Notes under the pieces: generated by a model | Seen by the model: only the letters and a program-made list of their open reading frames with translations | Told to the model about the DNA's origin: nothing | Databases searched by the model: none | Made by a program: the position numbers and the translations under genes | In this document: positions 54,301 to 64,000 of the stretch, piece by piece | Numbering within the stretch: the stretch's first letter is position 1 | How the letters are laid out: the number at the start of each line of letters is the position of its first letter | NCBI RefSeq assembly: GCF_905220365.1 | Contig: NC_061131.1 | Location: forward strand, 5,865,318 to 5,929,317 | Length of the DNA stretch: 64,000 nucleotides | Origin: Vanessa cardui | Lineage: Eukaryota; Arthropoda; Insecta; Lepidoptera; Nymphalidae | Reading direction: 5' to 3'

Positions 54301-57300
54301 TTGTCAACGAAAATAGCCGCGATTAAACGTGAGCAGTATAAGGAATATATATATAAAATAATAATTCTAAATTTGAAAAATGAGCATTTTCTTAATTTAC
54401 TTAGGTTTTAAATATATCAAAGCATCCGAACTAGGCACATAAACTAAACCTATGCACAGCCGTTAGTTTGGCAGCGATTATCCCCGTTTTTATTTAGTCG
54501 AATTTCATACATATGTGTTTTGACACAGAATACAAAATTAAATAAATAAAAAACACAAAACTTTTTCTTTTATACTGTGTAATGTGTGTGTGTGGATGCG
54601 CATGTGTGTGTGAAAAAGTGTGGACGTAGAGAGTAGAATTGTTTACATAAATATACATTTACAATCAGATTAACGTAGGCGAAAGTTTTCCGATTCGCTA
54701 AGCGACGATAAGTGTTTATATATTTCTTAGTAATCCTGAAAATCATATAAAGTAATATCCTGTAAATTCCCACTGGGTCTTCCTCTTAGGAAGGAGTCTC
54801 CAGCATTTGGAGAATGTAAAAGGGGTCATTGCTCCAATGACGGATGGACATGTGATAAGTTTTCATACAAGACATTAATTTTCGTCACAATATTTTTGTA
54901 CATCGACGAGCATATTTATAAAGAAAAGAGGTTTTTCTCGAGTTTCTATCCTGGATCTTCAGTTAAGATTGAGGTGATTTCACCATTAATAATTTTGTAT
55001 AAACGAATTCAACTTACATCTTGCGCCGGTACGGCATAATTTCCCTGTATTGTGTAGGCTTGTCCGCCAGCTAGTATGACGGGTCCTGCGACATTTGGCT
55101 TTGGTCTGTATGGAATTGTTGCACCTTTTGGTGGACTCTGGACATAAACACAACATCAAAATTTTATTAAGTATTATATAATAGTCACAGAATTTATATA
55201 GGTTAGTTTACATTAAGTAGATAAGGATATCAATTATTAGTATATGCTAACCAGGAATTTTACTAATATCCTTTAAAATCATACTATAAGTAAATATATA
55301 GTCATAAGTGGTACTAGTATATATACAATAAATTTCCTGCCTGCCTTGCCTGTAAATTTCCCATTGCTGGGCTAAGAGCTCCTTCAAGGAGAAGGTAAGG
55401 AGCATATTCCACCACAGTGCTTCAATGCGGGTAGATGGATTCACATGAGGCTGAATTTCGTTGAAATTAGACACATACAGGTTTACTTACGATGTTTTCC
55501 TTCACCGATAACCAACATATTAAGCACATGAAAATTAAGTAGTGCCTGGGTTTGAACCCGTAATCATCGGTTATGGTGTACACACATTCTAACCACTGAC
55601 CTATCTCAGCTCGTTAGTATTTATATATAGTATATATATTTGATCTCACCTCGAGCATAACACAGCAAATGTGATAAATGCACTGTGTTATAGCATCGCA
55701 CGTGCCACTGATCGTCACCGCTCTCTCAGTTGAGTTTGGAAGCATCTCACTTGCAACCTTTAATAAAAATGTTAATTTATTTTTGATTTATTAATTAAAA
55801 ACTAATACAAATATTATAGTTACAATATGAGAATGCACTATTTTACTAGATTGAACTAGTAATAGCAGAGTACAATGTTTTTAAATTAATGATGGATACA
55901 ATGTTATACCTGTAAAGATTTTATCATTTTTGGACATAAAAATCAATAATATTAGTTTCCTCAGTATTTTTAACTTGTCAATTTAATTATCAATGTCATT
56001 TATATAAAATTTTAGGTCTAAACTTTATTCTCATTGTTACTTAAAGGGTGAAAGAGGTTAAGCTTGATTCGCACCAAATTTCATGAAAATCGATTCAGTG
56101 GATAATCATATGAAAACGTACCAAACAGACAGAGTTCCTTTGTATTTATAACACAGTATAGCCAAAAATGGAAATAAAGTATATTGGAAACTCATCGGTG
56201 TAGTAGCTGACTTTGGATATGTTCGAATCGGGTACTGAGTTTTTGTCAAGAGAACAAATGAATAGTAGCGTCCCCGAGACGTGAAGTTGGCAGCGGTACC
56301 TGTATGTTGGCAGCGGTACCTGTATGTTGGCAGCGGTACCTGTATGTTGGCGCCGGTGACGTCACGGATCTCCTTGATCTTGGAGCCGCCCTTGCCGATG
56401 AGCGAGCCGCACTGCGACGCCGGCACGATGAGTCGCAGCGTGATGGGAGCGCGCGAGCCGCCGCCGCCGCCCTCGTTGAACTGCGAGCACCACTGCAACG
56501 TGTACGACACTCAGCGAGGCAGCCGCGATACGGGGTTACATGGCCATCACTACAGCCACGAGGGACATCATATTGGTTCCCAAGGTTGGTAGCACATTGG
56601 CTATAAAAGAAATGGTCAATGTTTCTTACAGCGCCATTGTCTATAGGCGGTGCTGACCACTTACCATCAGGTGGCCCACGTCCGTCAACCAATAGCATAA
56701 AAAAGAGCTATGCGAAAGCGAATTGTCTATCCATAAATATTATACATCGCTCGTTCAAAAAGTGAATTTAGCTTGTAATTTTCGGCACTCTCAGCAAGGC
56801 AGCCGCGATAAAGGGTTACACGGCCATAACCACAGCCACGACGGACATCATATTGGTTCCCAAGGTTGGTGGCACATTGGCGTTGAATAGAATGGTCAAT
56901 GTTTCTTATAGCGCCATAGTCTATAGGCGGGGGTGATCACTTACTATCAGGCCCATATGCTCGTCCGCCAACCAATAGCATAAAAAAAAGCTATACGAAA
57001 GCGAATTGTCTATCCATAAATATTATACATCACTCGTTCAAAAAGTGAATTAAGCTTGTAAATTTTCTAGTAATCAAAAATCTTATACACATTACTTGCG
57101 GGCAAAGTAATCGTAAAACAACCCAGAATTGATAGAAGAATTACCGAAAGTATTATTATTTTCCACAATTACGTGAAATTTACGTTTGGAGAACCCTAGA
57201 CTACCATTCTATTTGTTTATTATTTACGTAAGATAGTTAGAAAATATTGTCATATTAATTCAATCAACCAATTACTAATCACCTATTCATTTTATCAAGT

Positions 57301-60300
57301 GATTGATAATGTTTTGTAATTGTTACTTAAAGTAGTATTTTCTATACAAAATGGATGCTTGCCTAACGAATCCAATTTATAACTAAAAACTATTATTGTT
57401 TTCGAAAATTTCAATACATAAGTAAACATTCACATGCATAAGTAATATGTTATGATATTTAAAGTATAATTATACTTTAGTGTGATTAATAGCCGTTGAT
57501 TATGATTTATTCTTATCTATAATTAACATTGATTATTATCAATAAATCATTTATATCGAAATATTCCTCTATTATTTCAATTATTCCTTATATATTTTAC
57601 AAAAAATTTAAGAGTCAAATTTGTTGTTTTACATGTGTTTATAATATTAAAATATTTCTATACAAACCTCTTCAAACTTCTTGCAGATGAGTGTGAAAGC
57701 TTTGAATATAGCACTCGTGTTGCCAGTGACTGTAACAATTCTCTCTGGACATGATCCATCTGATATATTGATTTTAGCTCCAGACTGAAAAAAAAGGCAA
57801 CGAAATCATTATTAATTTCTCTTAAAAATCTTAAATCCTTAACTTGAAATGAAACCAAATCCGGAAGTTAATTATAAAAGTGATATAAGTAGGTACAATT
57901 AAATCGCTCATTCAGTTAAAAAAAAAAAAAACAAATATTGATTTTAAAATCCTATCAGTTTGAAGTTAAAATTAGTTAAATATTGAAAGTATTTGTTTTT
58001 CTCACCTCTTCTCTGAATCTTTTAACAATTTCGCCTTTTTTTCCAATGATGCTGCCAACCTCCTGTATTAAAAAAAAAAATCAGTTATAAAATTTGATAT
58101 AATATTCCGCTTAAACAACTATAAATTTAGATATTCAGTTATTAATGCAGTTAGCATTGGCAAGTATTGTGCAACAAGCTCACGCATAATTAATGCAACT
58201 GCACGAAGATTTATATCGTACAAAAGATTTCCTGTCTGGTATCCATTAATAGATGCAGCATAGCAATTCTTTACAGCAATAATAGTATCAGGGATGCACA
58301 ATGACAGTTTTAGAGTGTCGGCGACGTAACTCCGGTTTGTTCCTGGCAGCAACGCTAGTTGACTTCTGTAGTATGTGAACAATGCACATGCGTCAGTCTA
58401 GCCTCTCAAGTAATACATCTTAAAAGACGCAAATAGATGTGGGATTGATGGCGAAAGTATTTATCAGTTCAAAGAACTTTACACTTAAACATTATGCAGT
58501 TTATTCAAGCTAAATTATTATACATTTCAATGCAAACATGCAAATATATATTGAGCTCACAAACAAGGTCAAGCTGTGCTTTGTTTGTGAGTCTTGTTGA
58601 CATAATGAAGATACATATTTACAAGTGTGTGGAGTTGTAATGTAAAATAGGCAATAAGACTTGCTACTAAATATAAATTGTATGCATGCAATTTAAGTGA
58701 ATCACAATTTAATTTAAAAAACTAAACAGACATGAAAGAGAAGAAATAAAAAGAAAGGGCTCTGAATGGTGAATATCACTTACATTATTTCAATTAGAAA
58801 AAGATACAAATCGACATGTTTGATGAACAGGGAGAGTGCCAATAGCTGGCAAGATGCCAGGTATACTTTATATTGGATTACAGCCAATTAAAACTGGATA
58901 CTAGACATATCACATAGGTAGACGTACACATCAATACATTTCACGGCTGAGACACATTTAAGTATTTAATTAGAAACTATTCAGCTACGGTTTATGAGCA
59001 CAATAAAAATATTTCCTTGAAGTGTTTTGTAGTTTTCTACTTTTAATTATATCCATTTATATGACAAATGCTTATTTATAAATTCACATTTTAAATTATT
59101 TCACAAAGGAAGCAATTTCCTTTGTCAACAACAAAGGAATTTTATTTCATGTCATATTGATTATTCATTACAATAAACAAGTATGAACTTGTCATTTTTT
59201 TATATTGAATTTTAAACAAAACAAAACATATTTCTTAAGATAAATTAAAAAGTGACAAAAAAAATGTAATTATCCTTTGTCTTTTATGCTACATTAAATT
59301 TAGTAATAAAACGAGCAACATGAACTTGAACCACTGAAATATTTGTGATTTTTTATTTAAAAAGATCAAATACTTAAAAAAAAATACTCAAATAATACAT
59401 GAATTTTGATAGAAATCAAATTATTGGTAATGCTAATAGAATCAAACTATCATGTTATGCCATAATTATATGACTTACTTCCTTTGGTATAGGATTTTAA
59501 TTAAATGCATTAGCATATTGATGATTATGTTTTATTGCAATATATGGATATAATTCAATTATTAATGGATACATATATTGCTTAAATGAATTTAAAACCA
59601 TATCAGAATAATTGCTTCTGTTTTAATTAATATTAAGTAACTCGTTTAAGGTTCTTTTCATTGACTTCTGATCGTAAAATTGATATTAACACTTTCTAAA
59701 CAATTATTGGAAAGTAAAAGCATGTAATCATATACTTTTACAGTTATGTAATAATGCAAATAACTTAATGATTAAGTAAGATAATTTCTTTAAATAGCTA
59801 CAAAAAACTATTCTAAGCAAGCAAGGTAATATATAAAGAGGATATGGTGTTAGGCATCCATACAAGTGCCTGTTTTCTAACAGGATTTAAATATCAATGT
59901 CATGTAAGATTAACATACTTTAGAGTCATACAACTCATTTAAAAGACAATTATTGTATTTTTATATATATTTTTATTAATTATTAGTGTTAATTTATGAA
60001 ATATCTTCTTAAACAACTGCTTATGTTTTCTTTCTTTATTATAAAGCACAAAGAAATGTTTAATGATTATTATGTGACTTCCATTGTGTGGTAAGCACAC
60101 TATATTTTATTGGAAGGAAGTAAAACTACTATACATCACTTAGAGTGAATATAAGTTAAAAGTCTAATCTATAAATAACCTTACAAAGATAAGGGAATAT
60201 AGAAGAAGGTAAAGTGCACACTTTCACAGAAAATGCAAATAGAATTTAAGTGAAAACACCCAGTATTTGTTATTATGTTTAGTGCAAACATTCTTACCTT

Positions 60301-60378
60301 CCCCTGCATAATCAATCTGATAGTGAGGGTAACTTTGGAGTCTTCTTCATGGAGAGTGGGGGCTTTCTCCAGATCCAT
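48043..60378 (-). CDS. mub: mub / poly(rC)-binding protein, long isoform (11 coding exons, 467 aa)
   Basis: Spliced gene; exons are 60378-60298, 58062-58006, 57784-57668, 56492-56340, 55757-55650, 55137-55018, 52606-52505, 51183-51090, 50499-50375, 49829-49675 and 48334-48043. All phases agree and the joined frame is open for 467 codons. It has three KH domains, at about residues 16-85, 86-172 and 305-371, each with a GxxG loop: GKKG at 34-37, GKGG at 118-121 and GKGG at 318-321. KH proteins of this family bind C-rich single-stranded RNA and act in splicing, mRNA stability and translation; that role comes from the family, not from this sequence. The linker between KH2 and KH3 is rich in Pro, Ala, Leu and Gly. 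The start is supported by an in-frame TAG at 60462-60460 with no ATG between. The orthology to Drosophila mub is by recognition. Another PCBP paralogue is possible but less likely. Confidence 0.93.
48335..49674. other. mub intron 10 (GC-AG)
   Basis: Between exon 10 and last exon A, with GC donor and AG acceptor. GC-rich for about 140 bp next to exon A, then AT-rich. No repeat recognised. Confidence 0.6.
49675..49829 (-). CDS. mub: mub coding exon 10 (rest of KH3), with GC donor
   Basis: 155-nt exon for residues 320-370: GGTKIAEIRQISGAMIRISN, an acidic insert, GGSTDRTITISG and ALAQYLINM. Acceptor TTTTTAG. The donor is AG|GCAAGT, the strong consensus of the rare GC-AG intron class, and leaves phase 2. 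A GT donor six bases further on would give a poor continuation into exon 11. Both exon 11 and exon 12 fit phase 2. Confidence 0.9.
49872..49908. repeat. short dispersed repeat fragment
   Basis: AGCCTATAGCTGTCCACTGC followed by TGGAAATAGGC, a frequent lepidopteran retroelement end, in mub intron 9. Confidence 0.4.
50375..50499 (-). CDS. mub: mub coding exon 9 (linker and start of KH3)
   Basis: 125-nt exon. With one base from exon 8 it encodes residues 278-319, ending MTVPNELIGCIIGK, the first part of KH3. The donor AAG|GTCGGT is weak: position +3 is C rather than A or G. Phase 1 in, phase 0 out. The intron splits the KH3 GKGG loop after its lysine. A 151-bp tandem duplication begins 37 bp upstream of the acceptor. 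Confidence 0.9.
50536..50820. repeat. 151-bp tandem duplication upstream of exon 9
   Basis: Copies begin at 50536 and 50687 with ACAACCCTCCGA and run to about 50676 and 50820. Differences are few, suggesting a recent event. Within each unit, GCTATCTGA near the centre is inverted as TCAGATAGC near the end. Confidence 0.9.
51090..51183 (-). CDS. mub: mub coding exon 8 (Gly/Leu-rich linker)
   Basis: 94-nt exon for residues 247-277, starting MGGLAKSPLAGLAALGLGG. Acceptor TTTTTCAG and donor G|GTAAAC, phase 0 in and phase 1 out. The linker joins KH2 and KH3. Confidence 0.85.
52505..52606 (-). CDS. mub: mub coding exon 7 (Pro/Leu-rich linker)
   Basis: 102-nt GC-rich exon for residues 213-246, with AVCAPVFPVLEMKPP and ending LPPLHEHHL. 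Acceptor TGGCAG and donor CTT|GTGAGT, phase 0 at both ends, so skipping it would keep the frame. A 53-bp minisatellite lies 29 bp upstream of its acceptor. It has no recognised domain; support is splice sites, phase and composition. Confidence 0.8.
52635..52846. repeat. 53-bp minisatellite, four copies
   Basis: Copies start at 52635, 52688, 52741 and 52797; the third unit is 56 bp. Each unit has ACCCACTCTAGCG, CCCGTGCCAGCTCG and the perfect palindrome GCGATATCGC. It is GC-rich and ends 29 bp from the exon 7 acceptor. Confidence 0.92.
52873..53159 (+). mobile_element. Metulj-like SINE
   Basis: Nearly full copy in mub intron 6, just above the minisatellite. It runs from the T-run and GGTATATGTTGGCGGACGAG to CAAAGCCCTACCACCAAGTA. 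Confidence 0.85.
53160..55017. other. part of mub intron 6
   Basis: AT-rich, with a GT-rich run at 54580-54613. No exon supported; the frame at 53557-53739 looks like chance. Confidence 0.5.
55018..55137 (-). CDS. mub: mub coding exon 6 (linker after KH2)
   Basis: 120-nt exon for residues 173-212, starting SPPKGATIPYRPKP and ending NYAVPAQD. This linker motif is conserved in insect PCBP proteins. Acceptor CCAG and donor GAT|GTAAG, phase 0. Confidence 0.93.
55330..55612 (-). mobile_element. tRNA-headed SINE in mub intron 5
   Basis: The minus strand has GAGCTGAGATAGGTCAGTGG, the B box GGGTTCAAACCC, and the body GTAAACCTGTATGTGTC. The tail is near 55334. Confidence 0.8.
55650..55757 (-). CDS. 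mub: mub coding exon 5 (end of KH2)
   Basis: 108-nt exon for residues 137-172: VASEMLPNSTERAVTISG followed by the KH2 C-terminal helix, ending CVMLE. Acceptor AAAG, donor GAG|GTGAG, phase 0. It is typical of the second KH domain of mub/PCBP. Confidence 0.94.
56046..56160 (-). mobile_element. Helitron family A fragment in mub intron 4
   Basis: Reads CACCAAATTTCATGAAAATC and CAGACAGAGTTCC, then an ATTTATAACACAGTATAG end. Confidence 0.5.
56281..56350 (-). repeat. 20-bp tandem repeat triplicating the exon 4 donor
   Basis: Three copies of a 20-bp unit, containing GGTACC and TGTATGTTGG, occupy 56291-56350 and repeat the exon edge together with the donor. Each copy recreates CAG|GTACCG at 56340, 56320 and 56300. 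Confidence 0.9.
56340..56492 (-). CDS. mub: mub coding exon 4 (KH2 first half, GKGG loop)
   Basis: 153-nt exon for residues 86-136. It starts WCSQFNE, has a run of five glycines from a GGC repeat, then LRLIVPASQCGSLIGKGGSK. Acceptor TTGCAG. The donor CAG|GTACCG lies in a 20-bp tandem repeat, so two identical donors follow at 56320 and 56300. Only the first, at 56340, keeps phase 0 with exon 5. The exon is GC-rich compared with its introns. Confidence 0.92.
56508..57060. repeat. tandem duplication of about 279 bp containing a SINE piece
   Basis: Two diverged copies, 56508-56770 and 56787-57060, share the start AGGCAGCCGCGATA, a truncated minus-strand Metulj-like SINE (56563-56705 and 56842-56990), and the tail ending in CGTTCAAAAAGTGAATT. 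The first copy lies directly upstream of the exon 4 acceptor, so the duplication happened inside intron 3 after the SINE inserted. Confidence 0.85.
57668..57784 (-). CDS. mub: mub coding exon 3 (end of KH1)
   Basis: 117-nt exon for residues 47-85, with SGAKINISDGSCPERIVTV and then the last KH1 helix, ending KKFEE. Acceptor TTTCAG and donor GAG|GTTTGT, phase 0. It is the segment closest to the known PCBP family sequence. Confidence 0.94.
58006..58062 (-). CDS. mub: mub coding exon 2 (KH1 GKKG loop)
   Basis: 57-nt exon for residues 28-46. It carries EVGSIIGKKGEIVKRFREE, with the RNA-contacting GKKG loop. Acceptor TACAG and donor GAG|GTGAG, phase 0 at both ends. Intron 1 before it is about 2.2 kb. 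Confidence 0.93.
58063..60297. other. mub intron 1
   Basis: About 2.2 kb, mostly very AT-rich. It contains an unexplained minus-strand frame of 87 codons at 58119-58382 with higher GC than its flanks. Confidence 0.6.
60298..60378 (-). CDS. mub: mub coding exon 1 (start, KH1 first strand)
   Basis: Encodes residues 1-27, beginning MDLEKAPTLHEED and ending in the KH1 strand TIRLIMQGK. The donor is AAG|GTAAG, phase 0. The ATG context is CAGCATGG. An in-frame stop 28 codons upstream rules out a longer frame within this exon. Confidence 0.92.
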
Positions 60379-60509
60379 GCTGGAGGAGGTGTCCGTTGTA
60401 TCTCGCGGAATTTTGGCTGCGTACAGGGCTACGTGTGGGCAGGGGACACTCCACTCAATCTAATGGCTGGGACTCTGGGGCTCTTGGCACGCACTGCAGG
60501 CAGGGTAAG
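60379..60509 (-). other. 5' UTR part of mub exon 1
   Basis: Immediately upstream of the ATG. It contains the in-frame TAG at 60462-60460. Two possible acceptors precede it: TTTTCCAG ending at 60510 and CTGCAG ending at 60494. The UTR may therefore start at one of these rather than at a promoter. Confidence 0.4.
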
Positions 60510-60897
60510 CTGGAAAACAGGCGCACATCTCATAAGGAATATCCAAAGGTTTCGAGCGCTAAAGGTTCGGGGCATAGGAATTACTCCTCGTTTTGAAGCG
60601 AAGCTAAATACCGAAGTATTTATTTACAGTGATTATCTGTGGCAAGCGCAACGGAATGAGGGCGGCTAATGAGGATCTAGACGCTATTATAAACTAACTT
60701 GTCCTAAGTCCGACCGGATTTTGCGGCTGTAATACGAGTCGGCTCGCTCTGGTCCGCGGGACCGTTACTTGAACTCGGATACTGGTTCGCAACTCGCAAC
60801 ATAACCTCAGCGTCGCGCCTCATGGCTAGCCGACCGGGTTATCGATCCCGCAAATTCTAAACAAATCTTGACGACACTGACTTCGCAGCTTTCTTAC

Positions 60898-61060
60898 CTC
60901 GTAGTTTATTCCGAAGAACAAAGATAACATAACAAATCTTAACACTAATATTATCACGAAGATTTGTATAAAATCACACTTATCACAATTTTCTTAATCA
61001 CATTACTAAATTATAAAAATAATAAAATTCGACGCAGATGACGCGTCTATGTGAAGCTTG
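60898..61060 (-). other. candidate mub 5' UTR exon and promoter side
   Basis: The minus strand has a good donor, GAG|GTAAGAA, ending an exon at 60898. The sequence above it is AT-rich with short T- and GTG-rich runs, typical of lepidopteran leaders. It would splice to the acceptor near 60510. Inference from splice signals only. Confidence 0.35.
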
Positions 61061-61062
61061 TA

Positions 61063-61077
61063 GTTGTCATAGACAAC
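61063..61077. promoter_or_regulatory. X-box-like palindrome GTTGTC-ATA-GACAAC
   Basis: Perfect 6-bp inverted arms around ATA, at the presumed 5' end of the mub transcript. It resembles the RFX X-box, but the spacer is one base longer than usual. It could be chance. Confidence 0.25.
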
Positions 61078-61892
61078 GAGAATTGTTTTGCTTTTGCTTG
61101 ACTTGAATGCTAGCTACTTTAGTATTGAATCTGTGGCGTATGGCGACGATATGACAGCAGCCAATGAGTTCATTTCCAATGACAAAGATTACGGTGGCGA
61201 TTGCAGCGCTACTAAGGTATTCCATACATTGCCTTACGATAATGATATTATAAGTGAGCAATACAATTTTATCATCGTTATTTTATTTTATCTTGCTTAT
61301 GTGAAATTTATAATATGTAAATTTATTTATAGTATTATGAAGGCTATGTTTTAATAATATATTTATTAAAGCAGAAAACAACACTAATATTTTTCAGTGC
61401 GATAATTAAATTGAACATACAAATGCCTAAAATAAATAAAGTTATAAAGTTTTCTCAAATTAAATTATTGTGATTTTACTACATTTTGCTTTAAATCGTT
61501 ATTTAATATTAAAACCATTTAGCTTACATTGCAGAATGAGAAGAGGAGTTTGTACTTAATTGTAGTTAATCAGAGCAAGATTAAGATAAGAAGCAGCCTT
61601 ATAGAGCCGTTTACGATACTCTCGTTGCTGACATGCGCGATGTTAATTTTTAGTTAGTGAGGTTTTTGTTCGTGATTTGCAGTAACAGAGTGCTATTTAA
61701 GTGATTTAATTTTTTAAGTGATATGAATAGTAATTTATTTATAAAAAAAAGTTTTATTAGATTATTATTCACAAGAAATATTATCTGAATTTTAATACAT
61801 AATATTATATACTAACCTACCTATATTATATAATCTGCTAAGTTGTATGACCCTTTGGCTTTGTTAGAGTCTGATAAATGATTATAATTCAG

Positions 61893-62343
61893 AATAGGCT
61901 ATTTGACAATGCGAAAAATAAATTGTGAATTATTGTAATCAGTGTATATTATGATTTTAAAAATGGTTATTTACTAAGAAAACTTAAAAATAATACTTAA
62001 TTTATTCAAAAATCAATAAATAAAAATGCATATTTTCAAACGTTTGTCACGTGACACAAAACGCTCCTGATTGGCCGGGCTTATGATGAAGTCACTTTTT
62101 TGTAAACCTTGCTTTTCTACTATATGTACCACAGATTAAAATACATCAAAGTGACGTCACCGACCGCATTGCAGCGCCATATTGTCCAAGTAGCGTTTTC
62201 GCACGTTATTTAAATATGGAATTTTTAATATGATATTTTTCGGCAAATATGTACTAGAAATAAAAAAATCAACTTGTACTGGGTTCCTTAACATATACTA
62301 AATAATATAAAATGGATTTTAAAAACCAGTCAAATAGCCTATT
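61893..62343. mobile_element. 451-bp MITE, copy 2 (complete)
   Basis: Ends are AATAGGCTATTTGAC and its exact complement GTCAAATAGCCTATT. The interior closely matches 27895-28332. No coding capacity. Confidence 0.9.
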
Positions 62344-64000
62344 GCTATGTAAACGCTCCTCGCTTGAAAACTGACATTTTTTATTTATGTATTTGACAAA
62401 GTCCCGCCCCATTTTCATTGAAAAATTAAAATTTGATGATTTATAAACCACCTTTTTTGTTTGATATTTGTTAATATATTTTCTATAGGTGTTTTAATGA
62501 TTTGATTATTAACATAATACAGTTATGAGTGCCATTATTTGATGAATTGTACACAGTAAAATATCTCCGGTTGCGCTTAACAATACACCTTAAAAATAAA
62601 ATGTGCCTAAAGGCAAGTAGACCCATTGGTGATGTTGGTCTATATATGAACTTAAGTGCCACAGTTTTGCGAGACCCATTCATCAAAATTCAATGTTAAA
62701 ATTAATGTGCGTAAAAGTTTTTTCAGAGCCTTCTGTTGATGTGGGAGAGCGCCGACGATGCTGTCGCCTGACGTCGACATTGAGTAGCCCTAATATTGAA
62801 CATTCATTATCTAATACTTATGTTATATGCCTGTTTAAAGTACAAAAACTTTAACTACCATTGCAATTATTCACTTATATATTACGGTATATTGTACAGA
62901 ACGATAAGGAACATTGTAGATAGCTCCATATAATTTAATTTTTGTAATAACCAATTTTTAGAATTATTGAGTGTTTTCCTTTGTCTTCAACTAACTTGCA
63001 AAAATACAATGCAATATATATAAAAAAAAAACAAACTATCTTATACCGATACGTTCACGTAGCCTGTTCGATCCGTGCCGAAGACGTTTATTACATTAGT
63101 GTATTATTTGTATGACGAATACTGGTCTCTTAGTACCAATTAAAAAATATCTCGGAATAAAATTTTAGATATACGAAGCCGAGACGGATAAATCGTTTGT
63201 TAAAAATGAAAGTAACAATGAATCGAATAAATTGTAAGTATCTCAAAATACTAAAATGTGTTTGTGTCGGTTTTTGTAATGAAATACTTAAAGCAAGTAT
63301 TCTATATTATTATTATTTTTTTATGGCATTGGTGGCAAACGAGCAGAAGGCTCACCTGATGGAAAGTGACTACCACCGCCCATGGACATCTGCAACACCA
63401 GGGGGCTTGCAGGTGCGTTGCCGGCATTTAAGAAAGGAGTACGCTCTTTTCTTGAAGGTTCCCATGTCGTATCGGTTCGGAAAAACCGCCGGCGAAAGCT
63501 GGTTCCACAAATTGGTATTATCCTAACAAACTGTTTATCTTTTTCTCAACCCAATGTATTTTAAGTAAGAAAGTGAATTTTTCAGTCCTAAGCTCACGAC
63601 AACATAAAACAGCGTTCCCAAATCAAGTATCAGTATAATATTAGTCAGTGGAGTTATTGAAATGAAAATGAGTTTCATTACCTACCTATTAATTATTTTA
63701 TATACTTACAATTTTGTATAAACCAATTTCTATTGACAGGATAAGCCTTGAATGTAAAATTTATTTTTGTTTTGTAAAGTTTAAGAAAGAGATGTACTAA
63801 TAGTAAAACAACGGTCACAAATGTTAAGGAAACATTGGTATGTCATTTATTTATTTTCGAGAAGCCTGTCAGTTCGCATGGGTAGCAGGAGACTCATCCA
63901 AATTATTTAATTTATATGCTTTAACTTGAAGGAAGAATACCTCTGCAAAACTCGAATTGCGCACAGGACGATTTCATTTAATATACCTTGGAAATAAAAT
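62344..64000. other. AT-rich flank upstream of mub
   Basis: Apart from the repeat at 63317 nothing is recognised. Confidence 0.4.
63317..63523 (+). mobile_element. SINE-like repeat, second family
   Basis: Inverted partner of 4808-5010; it starts with a T-run and TATGGCATTGGTGGCAAACG and ends at GCTGGTTCCACAAATTGG. Confidence 0.75.

Noticed and set aside
56246..56698. 150-codon minus-strand open frame
   Set aside because: Shadow of exon 4, the SINE pieces and the donor repeat in another frame.
58119..58382. conserved protein domain
   Set aside because: No motif recognised; kept only as a low-interest finding.

Overview
The window is nuclear DNA of an insect, most likely a nymphalid-type butterfly. 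It is AT-rich and intron-rich. It carries many dispersed elements typical of Lepidoptera: Metulj-like SINEs, tRNA-headed SINEs, Lep1-like Helitrons and RTE-type LINE relics. There is no bacterial gene organisation, and most long open frames are chance or transposon-derived.

One protein gene can be reconstructed with confidence. It lies on the minus strand, from a start codon at 60378 down to about 45 kb, and encodes a three-KH-domain poly(rC)-binding protein, the orthologue of Drosophila mub (PCBP family). Eleven exons join in frame to give a protein of 467 residues. A twelfth exon (45154-45238) is an alternative last exon giving a 398-residue form with a different C-terminus. The intron before the alternative tails has a GC donor. 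The exon 4 donor is triplicated by a 20-bp tandem repeat, and exons 4, 7 and 9 each have local tandem duplications close to a splice site. A probable 5' UTR exon and promoter lie near 60.9-61.08 kb, and a transposon-poor block at 40.5-45.15 kb is the likely long 3' UTR of the short form.

Layout: 1-32 kb is AT-rich, apparently non-coding DNA with SINEs, Helitrons, a fold-back element (15.7 kb) and a TA-flanked inverted-repeat element (20.3-20.9 kb). At 32.6-33.1 kb a GC-rich island with CTCF-like motifs adjoins a possible minus-strand first exon of an unidentified gene. A GC-rich retroelement block at 35.3-38.1 kb holds a broken RTE-like reverse transcriptase tail and a perfect 49-bp palindrome. 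The mub gene fills 40.5-61 kb. The last 3 kb again hold repeats, including the second copy of a 451-bp inverted-repeat element first seen at 27.9 kb.

Exon borders, phases and repeat matches were read by eye. Family names for repeats rest on recognition, not on a search.
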